A DNA stretch of 64,000 nt, taken from DASZTV01 sp035548125 (GTDB taxonomy: Bacteria; Actinomycetota; Actinomycetes; JAFAQI01). The stretch lies in contig DASZTV010000073.1 in the NCBI GenBank assembly GCA_035548125.1, forward strand, positions 67,196-131,195, given 5' to 3'. A model generated the notes under the pieces. That model did no database searches. It was not told the DNA's origin and saw only the letters and a program-made list of their open reading frames with translations. The position numbers and the translations under genes were made by a program. Position 1 is the stretch's first letter. Each line of letters opens with the position of its first letter. Shown here one piece after another: positions 25,964 to 33,634 of the stretch.

Positions 25964-26553
25964 TTGATCAGGTAGATGATCGTGAACAGGCCGATCCAGA
26001 CGATGTCGACGAAGTGCCAGTAGTACGACACGACGATCGCCGAGGTCGCCTGAGCGTGGGTGAACTTCCCGTACGTCGTACGGAGCAGGAGCAGCACGAA
26101 GGCGATCAGGCCGCCGAGCACGTGCAGCCCGTGGAAGCCGGTGGTCAGGTAGTAGACCGAGCCGTAGCCGTGGCTGGCCAGCGAGAAGTCGTTGTGCACG
26201 AAGTACTCGAAGGACTGGCCGCCGATGAACACCGCGCCCATGAAGAACGTGATCATGAACCAGTAGCGGAGCTTCTCGACGTCGCCACGCTCAGCCGCGA
26301 ACACGCCGAGCTGGCAGGTCACGCTGGAGAGCACCAGGATGATCGTGAACGGCGCGGCGGTCTTGAGGTCGAGGACGACCCCCTTGGCCGGCCAGTTCGG
26401 CTCGTTGACGGCCCGGACCGTGAAGTACATCGCGAACAGCGCCGCGAAGAACATCAGCTCGGACGACAGCCAGACGATGACGCCGACACTGAGCAGGTTC
26501 GGGCGGTTCAGCGCGCCGTGCGGGCGCTGCTCAATCGCGCTTGCGGAAGCCAC
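25960..26553 (-). CDS. ctaE: Cytochrome c oxidase subunit III
   Basis: 197 residues, five helices, the short actinobacterial form. It includes LLSVGVIVWLSSELMFFAALF, GQSFEYFVHNDFSL, TTGFHGLHVLGGL and YYWHFVDIVWIGLF with the usual acidic and His residues. It is the first gene of the minus-strand ctaE-qcrC-qcrA-qcrB operon. Upstream lies the 103-bp tandem repeat region. Confidence 0.96.
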   Translation of the reverse strand: MASASAIEQRPHGALNRPNLLSVGVIVWLSSELMFFAALFAMYFTVRAVNEPNWPAKGVVLDLKTAAPFTIILVLSSVTCQLGVFAAERGDVEKLRYWFMITFFMGAVFIGGQSFEYFVHNDFSLASHGYGSVYYLTTGFHGLHVLGGLIAFVLLLLRTTYGKFTHAQATSAIVVSYYWHFVDIVWIGLFTIIYLIK

Positions 26554-26618
26554 GGGCGTGATTCTGCCAGCACGCCTCTACTCACCCTGACCGCACCCCC
26601 ACCGGCGCGTCGCGCGGC

Positions 26619-26897
26619 GCCCGGGCGTACGCCGGCCGCGTTGTCGTCGTCGCGCGTATGCCCGATACGCGCTTCCTCCTCCGCCTTGCCGGACGCACGC
26701 CAGGATCGCCGCGCCTCAGCCGCCCGGGCGTACGCCGGCCGCGTTGTCGTCGTCTCGCGTATGCCCGATACGCGCTTCCTCCTCCGCCTTGCCGGACGCA
26801 CGCCAGGATCGCCGCGCCTCGGCCGCCCGGGCGTAGGCCGGCCGCGTTGTCGTCGTCGCGCGTATGCCCGATACGCGCTTCCTCCTCCGCCGTTAGG
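26619..26897. repeat. 103-bp tandem repeat, 2.7 copies, with internal hairpin
   Basis: Units start at 26619, 26722 and 26825; the third stops after about 73 bp. Units differ at only a few positions. Each contains GCGTAT-GCCCG-ATACGC, a perfect short hairpin. 103 is not a multiple of three, so the apparent reading frames through it are not genes. It fills the divergent gap between ctaE and the receiver-like gene, so it may modulate either promoter or be a replication-slippage product. Confidence 0.9.
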
Positions 26898-26899
26898 AT
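26894..26899 (+). promoter_or_regulatory. Putative -10 box of the receiver-like gene
   Basis: TAGGAT ends 7 nt before ATG 26907, right after the last repeat unit. Confidence 0.5.
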
Positions 26900-26906
26900 T
26901 TCGTCC

Positions 26907-27320
26907 ATGGAGCAATCGCGCCGGCTCACTGTGCTCGTCTACGCGAGCAACCCGCAGACCAGCGAGCGGGTGATCCGGGCGCTCGGCGAGCACCCGGCAC
27001 CGGAGCTCACCATCGACGTCGAGCCGATCTCGACCGGCGAGGCCGCCGTTGCCCGCCTGGACGCCGGCGGCATCGACCTGGCGATCCTCGACGGCGAGGC
27101 GGCTCCGAGCGGAGGCATGGGCCTGGCCCGCCAGATCAAGGACGAGATCGACTCCCCGCCACCGGTCATCCTGCTCGTCGCCCGCCGCGACGACGCGTGG
27201 CTTGCCAGCTGGTCGCGGGCCGAGGCGGTCGTCCCGCACCCGGTCGACGCCGTCACCCTCGCGGCCGCCGTCACCTCGGTGATCGAGGGGCTGGCCGAGC
27301 CGGCCGCTGCCGCTCACTAG
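26907..27320 (+). CDS. Response-regulator receiver-like protein (probably degenerate)
   Basis: 137 residues with the alternating alpha/beta pattern of a REC domain and no output domain. An Asp at position 62 (DLAILDGEA) is where the phosphoacceptor should be. However, the N-terminal acidic pair is replaced by VYASNP and the conserved Lys region reads VVPHPVDA, so it looks like a pseudo-receiver. It is 12 bp upstream of trpD and probably cotranscribed. The start is set by the -10 box; longer frames run into the tandem repeat. Confidence 0.78.
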   Translation: MEQSRRLTVLVYASNPQTSERVIRALGEHPAPELTIDVEPISTGEAAVARLDAGGIDLAILDGEAAPSGGMGLARQIKDEIDSPPPVILLVARRDDAWLASWSRAEAVVPHPVDAVTLAAAVTSVIEGLAEPAAAAH

Positions 27321-27332
27321 CGGCTCGAGCTG

Positions 27333-28379
27333 ATGAGCGGCGGCCAGACCTGGCCGAACCTGCTGGGCAGGCTGCTGGCCGGGGAGTCCCTATCGAGCGC
27401 GGACACCGCGTGGGCGATGTCCGAGGTGATGGCCGGCGCGGCCACGTCCGCCCAGATCGCGGCGTTCGCCGTTGCGCTGCGCGCGAAGGGCGAGTCGGCG
27501 GATGAGATCGGCGGCCTGGTCACCGGGATGCTCGAGCACGCCGCGCCGCTGCGGGTCGAGGGACGGGCGGTCGACACGTGCGGCACCGGCGGGGACCGCG
27601 CCGCCACGGTGAACATCTCGACGCTGTCCGCCCTGGTGGTACGAGGCGCCGGCGCGACTGTCGTCAAGCACGGGAACCGTGCGGCGTCCTCGGCCTGCGG
27701 CTCCGCGGATCTGCTCGAGGAACTCGGCGTGGTGATCGACCTGGCTCCCGACGCGGTAGCCCGGTGTGTCGACGAGGCAGGGATCGCGTTCTGTTTCGCG
27801 CGGGTGTTCCACCCGGCGCTGCGCCACGCCGGGGACGCCCGCGCCGAGATCGGCGTACCGACCTTCTTCAACATCCTCGGTCCGCTCGCCAACCCGGCCC
27901 GGCCCGCGTCGCAGTCGGTCGGGGTGGCGCACGAGCCGCTCGCCGCGGTCATGGCCCGGGTGCTGGCCGATCGGGGGACCGACGCGCTGGTGTTCCGCGG
28001 CAGCGACGGCCTCGACGAGCTGTCGATCAGCGCGCCGTCGCGGGTGTGGGTGGTCTTGGGAGGCTCGGTCCGTGAGGACACGGTCGATCCGATCGCTCTC
28101 GGCATCGCGGCCGCCGCCCCCGACGCGCTCCGGGGCGGGGACGCGGCGGTCAACGCCGCGATCAGCCGGCGGTTCCTCGACGGTGAGACCGGGCCGGTAC
28201 GGGACGCGGTGCTGCTCAATGCGGCGGCCGGGTTGGTGGCCTACGACGGGCCGACCAGCGCCCCGGTCGCGGAGCAGCTCAGGGACGCGCTGCCGCGGGC
28301 CGCGGAGGCGCTGGACTCCGGGGCGGCGGGTCAGGCGCTCGAGGCCTGGATTGCGGCAAGCAACGCCGCCGCCAGGTAA
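27333..28379 (+). CDS. trpD: Anthranilate phosphoribosyltransferase
   Basis: 348 residues. Second step of tryptophan synthesis: joins anthranilate and PRPP. Signature blocks are DTCGTGGDRAATVNIST (PRPP loop), VVKHGNRAASSACGSAD, FFNILGPLANPARP and FRGSDGLDELS. Length is normal. It stands apart from other trp genes, as in mycobacteria. No leader peptide is seen upstream of it. Confidence 0.95.
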   Translation: MSGGQTWPNLLGRLLAGESLSSADTAWAMSEVMAGAATSAQIAAFAVALRAKGESADEIGGLVTGMLEHAAPLRVEGRAVDTCGTGGDRAATVNISTLSALVVRGAGATVVKHGNRAASSACGSADLLEELGVVIDLAPDAVARCVDEAGIAFCFARVFHPALRHAGDARAEIGVPTFFNILGPLANPARPASQSVGVAHEPLAAVMARVLADRGTDALVFRGSDGLDELSISAPSRVWVVLGGSVREDTVDPIALGIAAAAPDALRGGDAAVNAAISRRFLDGETGPVRDAVLLNAAAGLVAYDGPTSAPVAEQLRDALPRAAEALDSGAAGQALEAWIAASNAAAR

Positions 28380-28421
28380 CGCTCAGCGCTACCTGCCTCT
28401 TTCGCTGGCGCCAGGCCGTCG

Positions 28422-28697
28422 TCAGTCGCCGATGGCGAAGGCGGCTTCGAGGTCGTGCTTGGAGTACGCCCGGAACGCGACGTGGGTCTCGGTGGCGAGT
28501 ACGCCGTCGACCTTGTTGAGCTGGTCCGCCACGACGGCTGCGATCTCCTCGTGCGAGCGGACCCGGACCAGCGCGATCAGGTCGATCTCGCCGGTCACCG
28601 AGTAGACCTCGCTGACCCCCGGAAGCGCAGCGATCTTCTCGGCGACCTCCGTGATCCGGTCGACGGCTGCGGAGACGAAGACGATGGCAGTGATCAC
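28422..28697 (-). CDS. Lrp/AsnC-type ligand-binding (RAM) domain protein without HTH
   Basis: 91 residues. MITAIVFVSAAVDRITEV, then VYSVTGEIDLIALVRV and the C-terminal HVAFRAYSKHDLEAAF match the effector-binding RAM domain of Lrp/AsnC regulators. No DNA-binding domain is present. Stand-alone RAM proteins form dimer rings and bind amino acids. GTG 28697 is supported by a -10 box 7 nt upstream. It is convergent with trpD. Confidence 0.87.
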   Translation of the reverse strand: MITAIVFVSAAVDRITEVAEKIAALPGVSEVYSVTGEIDLIALVRVRSHEEIAAVVADQLNKVDGVLATETHVAFRAYSKHDLEAAFAIGD

Positions 28698-28704
28698 ACG
28701 TCGG

Positions 28705-28710
28705 ACCCTA
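28705..28710 (-). promoter_or_regulatory. Putative -10 box of the RAM-domain gene
   Basis: TAGGGT on the minus strand ends 7 nt before the GTG at 28697, and lies just downstream of palindrome family C copy 1. Confidence 0.5.
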
Positions 28711-28715
28711 CCGAC

Positions 28716-28761
28716 GTGATTGCCGCCTGACCGCTCTCTAGCGCGGCCAGGCGGCAATCAC
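28716..28761. repeat. Dispersed palindrome family C, copy 1
   Basis: GTGATTGCCGCCTG and CAGGCGGCAATCAC form the arms, with CTCTAGC in the centre. The right arm contains the TGA stop (28758-28760 on the minus strand) of the phosphotransferase gene. Confidence 0.85.
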
Positions 28762-29843
28762 AGGAGGCTTTCGCCGAGGGTCAGTGCGCGGTCGACGACG
28801 CGGGCCTTGTCGGCGTTGATCGCTTCGATCGGACGGCCGTGCCGGGCTTCCAGTGCGGCGAGGCGCTCAGGGTCGCGCAGCGAGTCGACGTACATCGCCA
28901 GGATCGGCGCATAGTGGCACGCGGCAGCCGCGGCGTACCACCGCCGGAGGTCTTCCGCGTCGCAGTCGAAGCCCGACGTTCTGAGGCCGGCGAGGTACGC
29001 CGCGAGGACGTGCGACTCGAGGGCGTCCAGGTCGCCGTCCGGGAGCACCTGCATCCAGACCGGGTCGAGTGTGAGCTGATCGAGGTCGTGGCCGACGGCG
29101 CCGATGCCGACTTGCGACCAGTCGACCGCGACCGTCGTGCCGTCATCGGCGGCGATCAGGTTGGTCGGCCAGAAGTCGCAGTGCACGACGCACGACGGCG
29201 CGCTCTCGACGATCGCGAGCAGCGTCTCACGTGCCGCCCACATGTCCGCGAATCGCTCGCGAAGCGTTGCAAACACAGCGTTTTCGCCGGTCCACGCCGC
29301 GTCGTCGTCGAGCAGCGGCACGTGGCGGGAGAGCGCATCGACCCAGCCGCGAAGCCAGTCCCGTGACAGCCAGTCGTACGACGGAAGCGGGTCGCCACCC
29401 GCGGCGTAGCTGCCTTGCGTGGTGCCGAGGTCGAACGCCGCACTGTCGTAGTCACCGGTCGGCCAGGTGGCGCCGCCGCGGCCCTCGACGTCCTCCATCC
29501 AGATCCACGCCTCGTCCGGCGAGGGCTCCGTGGTGAGCCGGGTCCGCGGGGCGCGAAGCTGGCCGGGCAGCCGCTCGAGCAGCCGCGAGTCGTACGCCAG
29601 CCACTCGCGTTTCCAGTAGTTGCGGTGGTCGGGTTCGGCACCCGACACCCACAGCGCTCCTGGATCCTCGTCGTGGCCGTGACGCACGATCTTCAGGACC
29701 AGCGACGACCCGTCCTCGGCGTGCACCCGGTAGACGCCGCCGGTCACCGAGTGGAACCGCAGATCCGGGTCGATCGCCGCAACGGTGACCTCGCCGGGGT
29801 CGTCACCGAAGGCGTCTCGAAGCTGCGCCGGGTCAAGCTGCAC
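28758..29843 (-). CDS. Aminoglycoside/choline kinase-fold phosphotransferase
   Basis: 361 residues. It has a protein-kinase-like fold: YRVHAEDGSSLVLKIVRHG (ATP lysine region), the catalytic loop VVHCDFWPTNLI (Brenner-type H-x-D-x-x-x-x-N) and the metal Asp in VAVDWSQVGIGAVGHDL. The APH family includes antibiotic kinases but also many metabolic kinases; nothing here points to resistance, and the substrate is unknown. The stop codon is contributed by palindrome family C copy 1. Confidence 0.85.
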   Translation of the reverse strand: MQLDPAQLRDAFGDDPGEVTVAAIDPDLRFHSVTGGVYRVHAEDGSSLVLKIVRHGHDEDPGALWVSGAEPDHRNYWKREWLAYDSRLLERLPGQLRAPRTRLTTEPSPDEAWIWMEDVEGRGGATWPTGDYDSAAFDLGTTQGSYAAGGDPLPSYDWLSRDWLRGWVDALSRHVPLLDDDAAWTGENAVFATLRERFADMWAARETLLAIVESAPSCVVHCDFWPTNLIAADDGTTVAVDWSQVGIGAVGHDLDQLTLDPVWMQVLPDGDLDALESHVLAAYLAGLRTSGFDCDAEDLRRWYAAAAACHYAPILAMYVDSLRDPERLAALEARHGRPIEAINADKARVVDRALTLGESLL

Positions 29844-29874
29844 CGCCGAACGCTAGACCGCCGTCCGCGCGCCC

Positions 29875-29921
29875 GCGATTGCCGGCTCGCCGCGCTCTAG
29901 CACCGTCAGGCGGCAATCAGA
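29875..29921. repeat. Dispersed palindrome family C, copy 2
   Basis: GATTGCCGGCTCG / GTCAGGCGGCAATC arms with the same central CTCTAGC as copy 1. The right arm contains the TGA stop (29917-29919 on the minus strand) of the exonuclease-GIY-YIG gene. Confidence 0.82.
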
Positions 29922-31776
29922 GCGAGATGACCCGTGCGGGTCGATGCACCGGCCGCAGGCCGCGTCGGTCGTCGAACGGTCGCGCGGCCTCGCGCCCTAC
30001 CTCGGCGGCGTCCAGCCAATGACGCAGCCGGCCGGCGCCGTCGACCGGCGAGGCCCATTCGCCCTCGAGGGCGACGAGCCGCGTGCCCGGCCCGTCGAGC
30101 CAGCTCAGGATCTGCCCGATCTCCTCCGCCGTCCCCACGCCGAGCGGGCCGGCGCCGGGCGTCACGGTCTCGGCCGTGGCGACCAGCGCCTGCAGGTACG
30201 GCGCGGGCGCGGCGCCGTGCGGGACGACTGCCGCGCCGGCGAGCCGGCCGTAGCGAACCACGGCGAGGTCCCAGCCGCCGGCGAAGCCGGGCCGCGCAGC
30301 GACGATCTGCGGGCAGCCGGCGAGCGCGGCCAGCCGCTGCAACCGGTCGAGCGCGCGAAGGAAGGCGCCCGCGCGGTCGCGATGAGCAGCAGCCTCCTCG
30401 TAGCGTTGCTGGGCCGACAGCGACGCCATCCGCCGTTGCGCCGCGGCGAGCAACGGCTGCGGATCGCGGGTCAGCAGAGCGCGGGCGGCCTCCGCGACCT
30501 CGGCATAGGCCTCGCGGGTCTGCCCGCCATCGCACGGCGCCCCGCAGCGACCCATCCCCGCCAGCACACACGCCGGGGTCGGCCGTGACGGCGTGATCCG
30601 CTGGGTGCACTGCCGCAGCGGGACGGTCTCGTGCAGCGCGGCCATGGCGGCCTGCGCGGCGCGCGCGGACCCGAACGGCCCGAGGTAGGTCGCGCCGTCG
30701 TCAGCGACCCGTTTCACCAATGCCAGCCTCGGAAACGGCTCGACGGTGAGCTTCAGCCACGACCCGCGCTCGGGGAAGCGCGAGCGGCGGTTGTAGCGCG
30801 GCTTGTGCTCCGCGATCAGCCGCAGCTCGCGTACCTCGGCCTCCAGCGGGTGAGCGCACGCCACCGCCTCGACGGACTCCGCGATGCCGACCATCTCCGC
30901 CATCCGGGTGCGCGGCTCGGAGGCGACGAAGTACTGCCGCACCCGGGCGCGCAGGTGTCGACTGCGCCCGATGTAGAGCGGACGGCCGCGCGAGTCCCGG
31001 AAGATGTAGACACCCGGCCCGTCGGGCAGCCCGTCGGCGAGGTAGCGCTTGCGGCGCTGCGCCGCGGTGGCCAGCCCGGTGAAGGACACCAGCTCTTCGT
31101 ACGTTCGGACGCCGAGGTTGCCGACCCGCTCGAGCAGACCGTGTAGTACCTCCGTGGTCGCGCGGGCGTCGGCGAGCGCGCGATGGCACGGCGTGGTCTC
31201 GGTTGCGAACACGCGGGACAGGGTCGAGAGCTTGCAGTCCGGCGCCTCGTCGCGGGTCAGCACCCGCCGAGCCAGCCGCGCGGTGTCGACGGCGGCGAAC
31301 CCGGGCCAGCGCACGCCGAGGGAGTCCGCGCCGGCGCGCAGGAACCCGACGTCGAACGGCGCGTTGTGGGCGACCAGGACGCTGCCGCGCGCCCAGTCGA
31401 GGAACGTCGGCAGCACCGCGCCCAGCCGCGGCGCCCCGGCCACCATGGTGTCGGTGATCCCGGTGAGCACCGCGATGAACGGCGGTACGGCGATCTCCGG
31501 GTTGACCAGCGTCTGGAACTCTCCGAGCAGCTCTCCGCCGCGCACCTTGACTGCGCCGATCTCGGTGATCGCGGAGGTCGCGGGGGACCCGCCCGTGGTC
31601 TCCAGGTCGACGACGACGAACGTGACCTCCGACAGCGGCGTGCCGAGCTCGTCGAAGCTGGTCTGCACTGCCGTTCCAGACGCCAGAGCCTTGTCCGACG
31701 GCAGGGCCTGCTGCGCCTCGCTCACATCGGGAACGGTAGGAGGGGCCTGCGACAACGCCGGGGAGCCGCGCCGCAT
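29917..31776 (-). CDS. DEDDh exonuclease fused to a UvrC-like GIY-YIG domain
   Basis: 619 residues from ATG 31776 (an in-frame GTG at 31725 is equally possible). Residues about 35-205 form a DnaQ-type exonuclease with VVVDLETTGG, LVAHNAPFDVGFL and HRALADARAT, the DEDDh catalytic set. Residues about 245-325 form a GIY-YIG domain (GPGVYIFRDSRGRPLYIGRS) resembling the N-terminus of UvrC, followed by a UvrC/UVR-like region with RYEEAAAHRDR. The UvrC C-terminal endonuclease and HhH are absent. The architecture is conserved in actinobacteria (Rv2191 in M. tuberculosis, from memory) and suggests DNA repair. Confidence 0.9.
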   Translation of the reverse strand: MRRGSPALSQAPPTVPDVSEAQQALPSDKALASGTAVQTSFDELGTPLSEVTFVVVDLETTGGSPATSAITEIGAVKVRGGELLGEFQTLVNPEIAVPPFIAVLTGITDTMVAGAPRLGAVLPTFLDWARGSVLVAHNAPFDVGFLRAGADSLGVRWPGFAAVDTARLARRVLTRDEAPDCKLSTLSRVFATETTPCHRALADARATTEVLHGLLERVGNLGVRTYEELVSFTGLATAAQRRKRYLADGLPDGPGVYIFRDSRGRPLYIGRSRHLRARVRQYFVASEPRTRMAEMVGIAESVEAVACAHPLEAEVRELRLIAEHKPRYNRRSRFPERGSWLKLTVEPFPRLALVKRVADDGATYLGPFGSARAAQAAMAALHETVPLRQCTQRITPSRPTPACVLAGMGRCGAPCDGGQTREAYAEVAEAARALLTRDPQPLLAAAQRRMASLSAQQRYEEAAAHRDRAGAFLRALDRLQRLAALAGCPQIVAARPGFAGGWDLAVVRYGRLAGAAVVPHGAAPAPYLQALVATAETVTPGAGPLGVGTAEEIGQILSWLDGPGTRLVALEGEWASPVDGAGRLRHWLDAAEVGREAARPFDDRRGLRPVHRPARVISL

Positions 31777-31837
31777 TGGGCGGTTGGTCCGTCTTTGAGT
31801 GATTTATGGCGATCCGGAAAGTGTCCGAGGGCCTGGT

Positions 31838-31843
31838 TACGGT
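31838..31843 (+). promoter_or_regulatory. Putative -10 box of the CxxC small-protein gene
   Basis: TACGGT ends 6 nt before ATG 31850; leaderless arrangement. Confidence 0.45.
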
Positions 31844-31849
31844 CGCCGC

Positions 31850-32032
31850 ATGATCATCGACTGTGACAGCTGCGAGATGCGCAACGTGGCCTGTGACGAC
31901 TGTGTGGTGTCGTTCCTCCTCGCGGCGCCGCCGAAGGGCGAGCTGGCCGACGACGAGCGCGGCGCGTTGCAGGTGCTCGCCGATGGCGGGCTGGTCCCGC
32001 CGCTGCGGATGAGGCAGGCCTTCGGCGGCTGA
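31850..32032 (+). CDS. Small conserved actinobacterial protein with two CxxC pairs
   Basis: 60 residues. MIIDCDSCEMRNVACDDCVVSF at the start contains C-x-x-C twice, 10 residues apart, a plausible zinc or Fe-S knuckle. The C-terminal half is helical (ADDERGALQVLADGGLVPPL). I recognise it as a conserved small actinobacterial protein found near NlpC/P60 genes, function unknown. ATG 31850 is supported by a -10 box 6 nt upstream. Confidence 0.75.
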   Translation: MIIDCDSCEMRNVACDDCVVSFLLAAPPKGELADDERGALQVLADGGLVPPLRMRQAFGG

Positions 32033-32105
32033 GAGAAGTTGTGGGCCGGCGTTGAGTGCGGGACACAACAAATCTGAGTGAAATGTCCGGATTGCCGGGA
32101 TGTTC

Positions 32106-32129
32106 TGTTACTGGTGTGACGAATGTGAC
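32106..32129. promoter_or_regulatory. Tandem 9-bp-period boxes, candidate MtrA-type operator
   Basis: TGTTAC-TGG-TGTGAC-GAA-TGTGAC, boxes beginning at 32106, 32115 and 32124. On the other strand they read GTCACA direct repeats, the type bound by the actinobacterial response regulator MtrA. They lie about 300 bp before the NlpC/P60 start and upstream of the riboswitch, in a promoter position. Confidence 0.55.
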
Positions 32130-32257
32130 GGGACCGCCGCAATGATCACAAGCAATCCGCGATTTCACCCCTCCCGGTGCTGGCTACGCCGAGATGCATT
32201 CGTTACTCTGGCCGCGGCCGTGTGAGAACCGTCGTCAGCCGACGGCGGCGCATGGTC

Positions 32258-32408
32258 ACCGCCGAATCAACGACCGGCAACGGTCACCGAACCGGGGACC
32301 CAGTCCTCATTGGGGTGAATCGGCGCGCACCACGGCGACGTGGCGGCGCGTCGTAGGGCGAACTTCCCTCCCGAACCCGTCAGCTCACCCGGTAGGCGGT
32401 CAGAGGAA
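32258..32408 (+). promoter_or_regulatory. c-di-AMP (ydaO-yuaA) riboswitch
   Basis: The conserved ydaO blocks appear in order: GGGGACCCA (32294-32302), TTGGGGTGAATCGGCGCG, GTCGTAGGGCGAACTTCCCT, CCGAACCCGTCAGCTCACC and GTAGGCGGTCAGAGGAAG. The region between the preceding gene (32032) and 32428 otherwise holds only the TGTGAC boxes. The aptamer ends about 20 nt before the NlpC/P60 start. In actinobacteria this class controls cell-wall hydrolase genes. Confidence 0.92.
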
Positions 32409-32427
32409 GAACGGAGAGCCGCCGGGC

Positions 32428-33444
32428 GTGGCGACTACCTCACGACTCCGCTTACCCACTTTTGGCGTCACTATCGCGGTCCTGGCTGCGATCTTCATCC
32501 CGACCGGGATCGGCAACGCGGCGCCGTCCTCGCACCTGACGCTCACCCAGGTCAAGGCGCAGATGGCCGTGCTGAACGCGCGGGCCGAGCGCATCACCGA
32601 AGCCTTCAACTCCGCGAACACCAGGCTCGCCGAGCTGCAGCGCAAGGCGAAGCTCACCGAGAAGGAGCTCGCGCGCGACAAGGCCCTGTTCTCCTCGAGT
32701 CAGGACAAGCTCGCCGCCCAGGCGGCCGCGGCGTACCGCAGCGGTGGCCTGGACGCCACGATGTCGCTGGTCACGTCGGGCAGTCCGCAGACGTTCCTCG
32801 ACCAGACCTCGACGTTGGCGGAGGTCTCGCACTTCCAGGCCCGCCAGATCGCCTCCGCCGCTGCGGCGCAGCGGACGATGGCGGCGGACCAGGTCCTGCA
32901 CGACGCCCAGGTCAAGCAGCAGCGCGACACCCTGGCGTCGATCACCGCGAAGCGGTCCGCGATCAACCGGCTGGTCGCCGAGCAGCACGCCCTGCTGAGC
33001 CGGCTGACCGCCGCCGCGCAGGCGCAGTACAGCGCCGAGCAGAACTCCGTCGCCGCCCACCAGCTCGCGCTGCGGGGCAGCTACACGGGCCCGGCGAGCG
33101 GGCAGGCGTCGGCGGCGGTGCGCTACGCGTACGCCCAGCTCGGCAAGCCGTACTACTACGGCGGCGCCGGCCCGAACTCCTTCGACTGCTCCGGGCTCAC
33201 GATGCGGGCCTGGGGTGCCGCCGGCGTGGCGCTCCCGCACAACGCGGCAGCCCAGCAGTCGGAGATCCCGGGGGTGTCGCTGTCGGCCATGCAGCCGGGC
33301 GACCTGGTGTTCTTCGGCAGCCCCGCCTACCACGTCGGCATCTACATCGGTGGTGGACGGATGATCGCGGCGCCGCACACCGGGACCGTGGTGCAGATCC
33401 AGTCGCTGTCGTCGTATTCCCCCACCTCCGCCGGCCGTCCCTAG
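32428..33444 (+). CDS. Secreted NlpC/P60 peptidoglycan endopeptidase
   Basis: 338 residues. Signal peptide about 1-33 (ending GIGNAAP), a long coiled coil (about 38-210) that probably regulates the enzyme, and an NlpC/P60 domain in the last 120 residues. Catalytic Cys is in NSFDCSGLTM and His in YHVGIYIGG. It cleaves stem peptides of peptidoglycan, as in RipA-type hydrolases. GTG at 32428 directly follows the riboswitch; AGAGCCGCC-type purines precede it only weakly. Control by c-di-AMP and probably an MtrA-like regulator is indicated by the upstream sequence. Confidence 0.92.
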   Translation: MATTSRLRLPTFGVTIAVLAAIFIPTGIGNAAPSSHLTLTQVKAQMAVLNARAERITEAFNSANTRLAELQRKAKLTEKELARDKALFSSSQDKLAAQAAAAYRSGGLDATMSLVTSGSPQTFLDQTSTLAEVSHFQARQIASAAAAQRTMAADQVLHDAQVKQQRDTLASITAKRSAINRLVAEQHALLSRLTAAAQAQYSAEQNSVAAHQLALRGSYTGPASGQASAAVRYAYAQLGKPYYYGGAGPNSFDCSGLTMRAWGAAGVALPHNAAAQQSEIPGVSLSAMQPGDLVFFGSPAYHVGIYIGGGRMIAAPHTGTVVQIQSLSSYSPTSAGRP

Positions 33445-33546
33445 CGGCGCGGCCAGCTGCACGGCTACCTCGCTCGGGGCGGCCTCGCTCTCCGCACAGC
33501 TGATCCATACCGAATGTTGCCCAGTATCGTCCGAGATGTCCGACTT

Positions 33547-33571
33547 GCCCGTCACGTCACTTGTGACGGGC
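33547..33571. promoter_or_regulatory. Perfect 9-bp hairpin upstream of sepH
   Basis: GCCCGTCAC - 7 nt - GTGACGGGC, about 100 bp after the NlpC/P60 stop and 64 bp before sepH. There is no T-run. It may be an operator or a weak terminator; it also contains GTCAC units like the TGTGAC boxes upstream of the NlpC gene. Confidence 0.45.
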
Positions 33572-33634
33572 GAGGCTGACGCGGCAAACTGATGCGGTTG
33601 GGGCAACCGGGTCCCCGAATCAGGAGGGTCTGGC

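Noticed and set aside
26619..26897. CRISPR array
   Set aside because: Units are directly joined 103-bp repeats without unique spacers; no cas genes are in the window.
26582..26929. Apparent gene coding a repetitive peptide on the minus strand
   Set aside because: It is created by the 103-bp tandem repeat. The unit is not a multiple of three, so each copy is read in another frame; no conserved peptide is possible.
28758..29843. Antibiotic resistance kinase
   Set aside because: The APH fold is present, but the fold covers many metabolic kinases and no mobile or resistance context exists.
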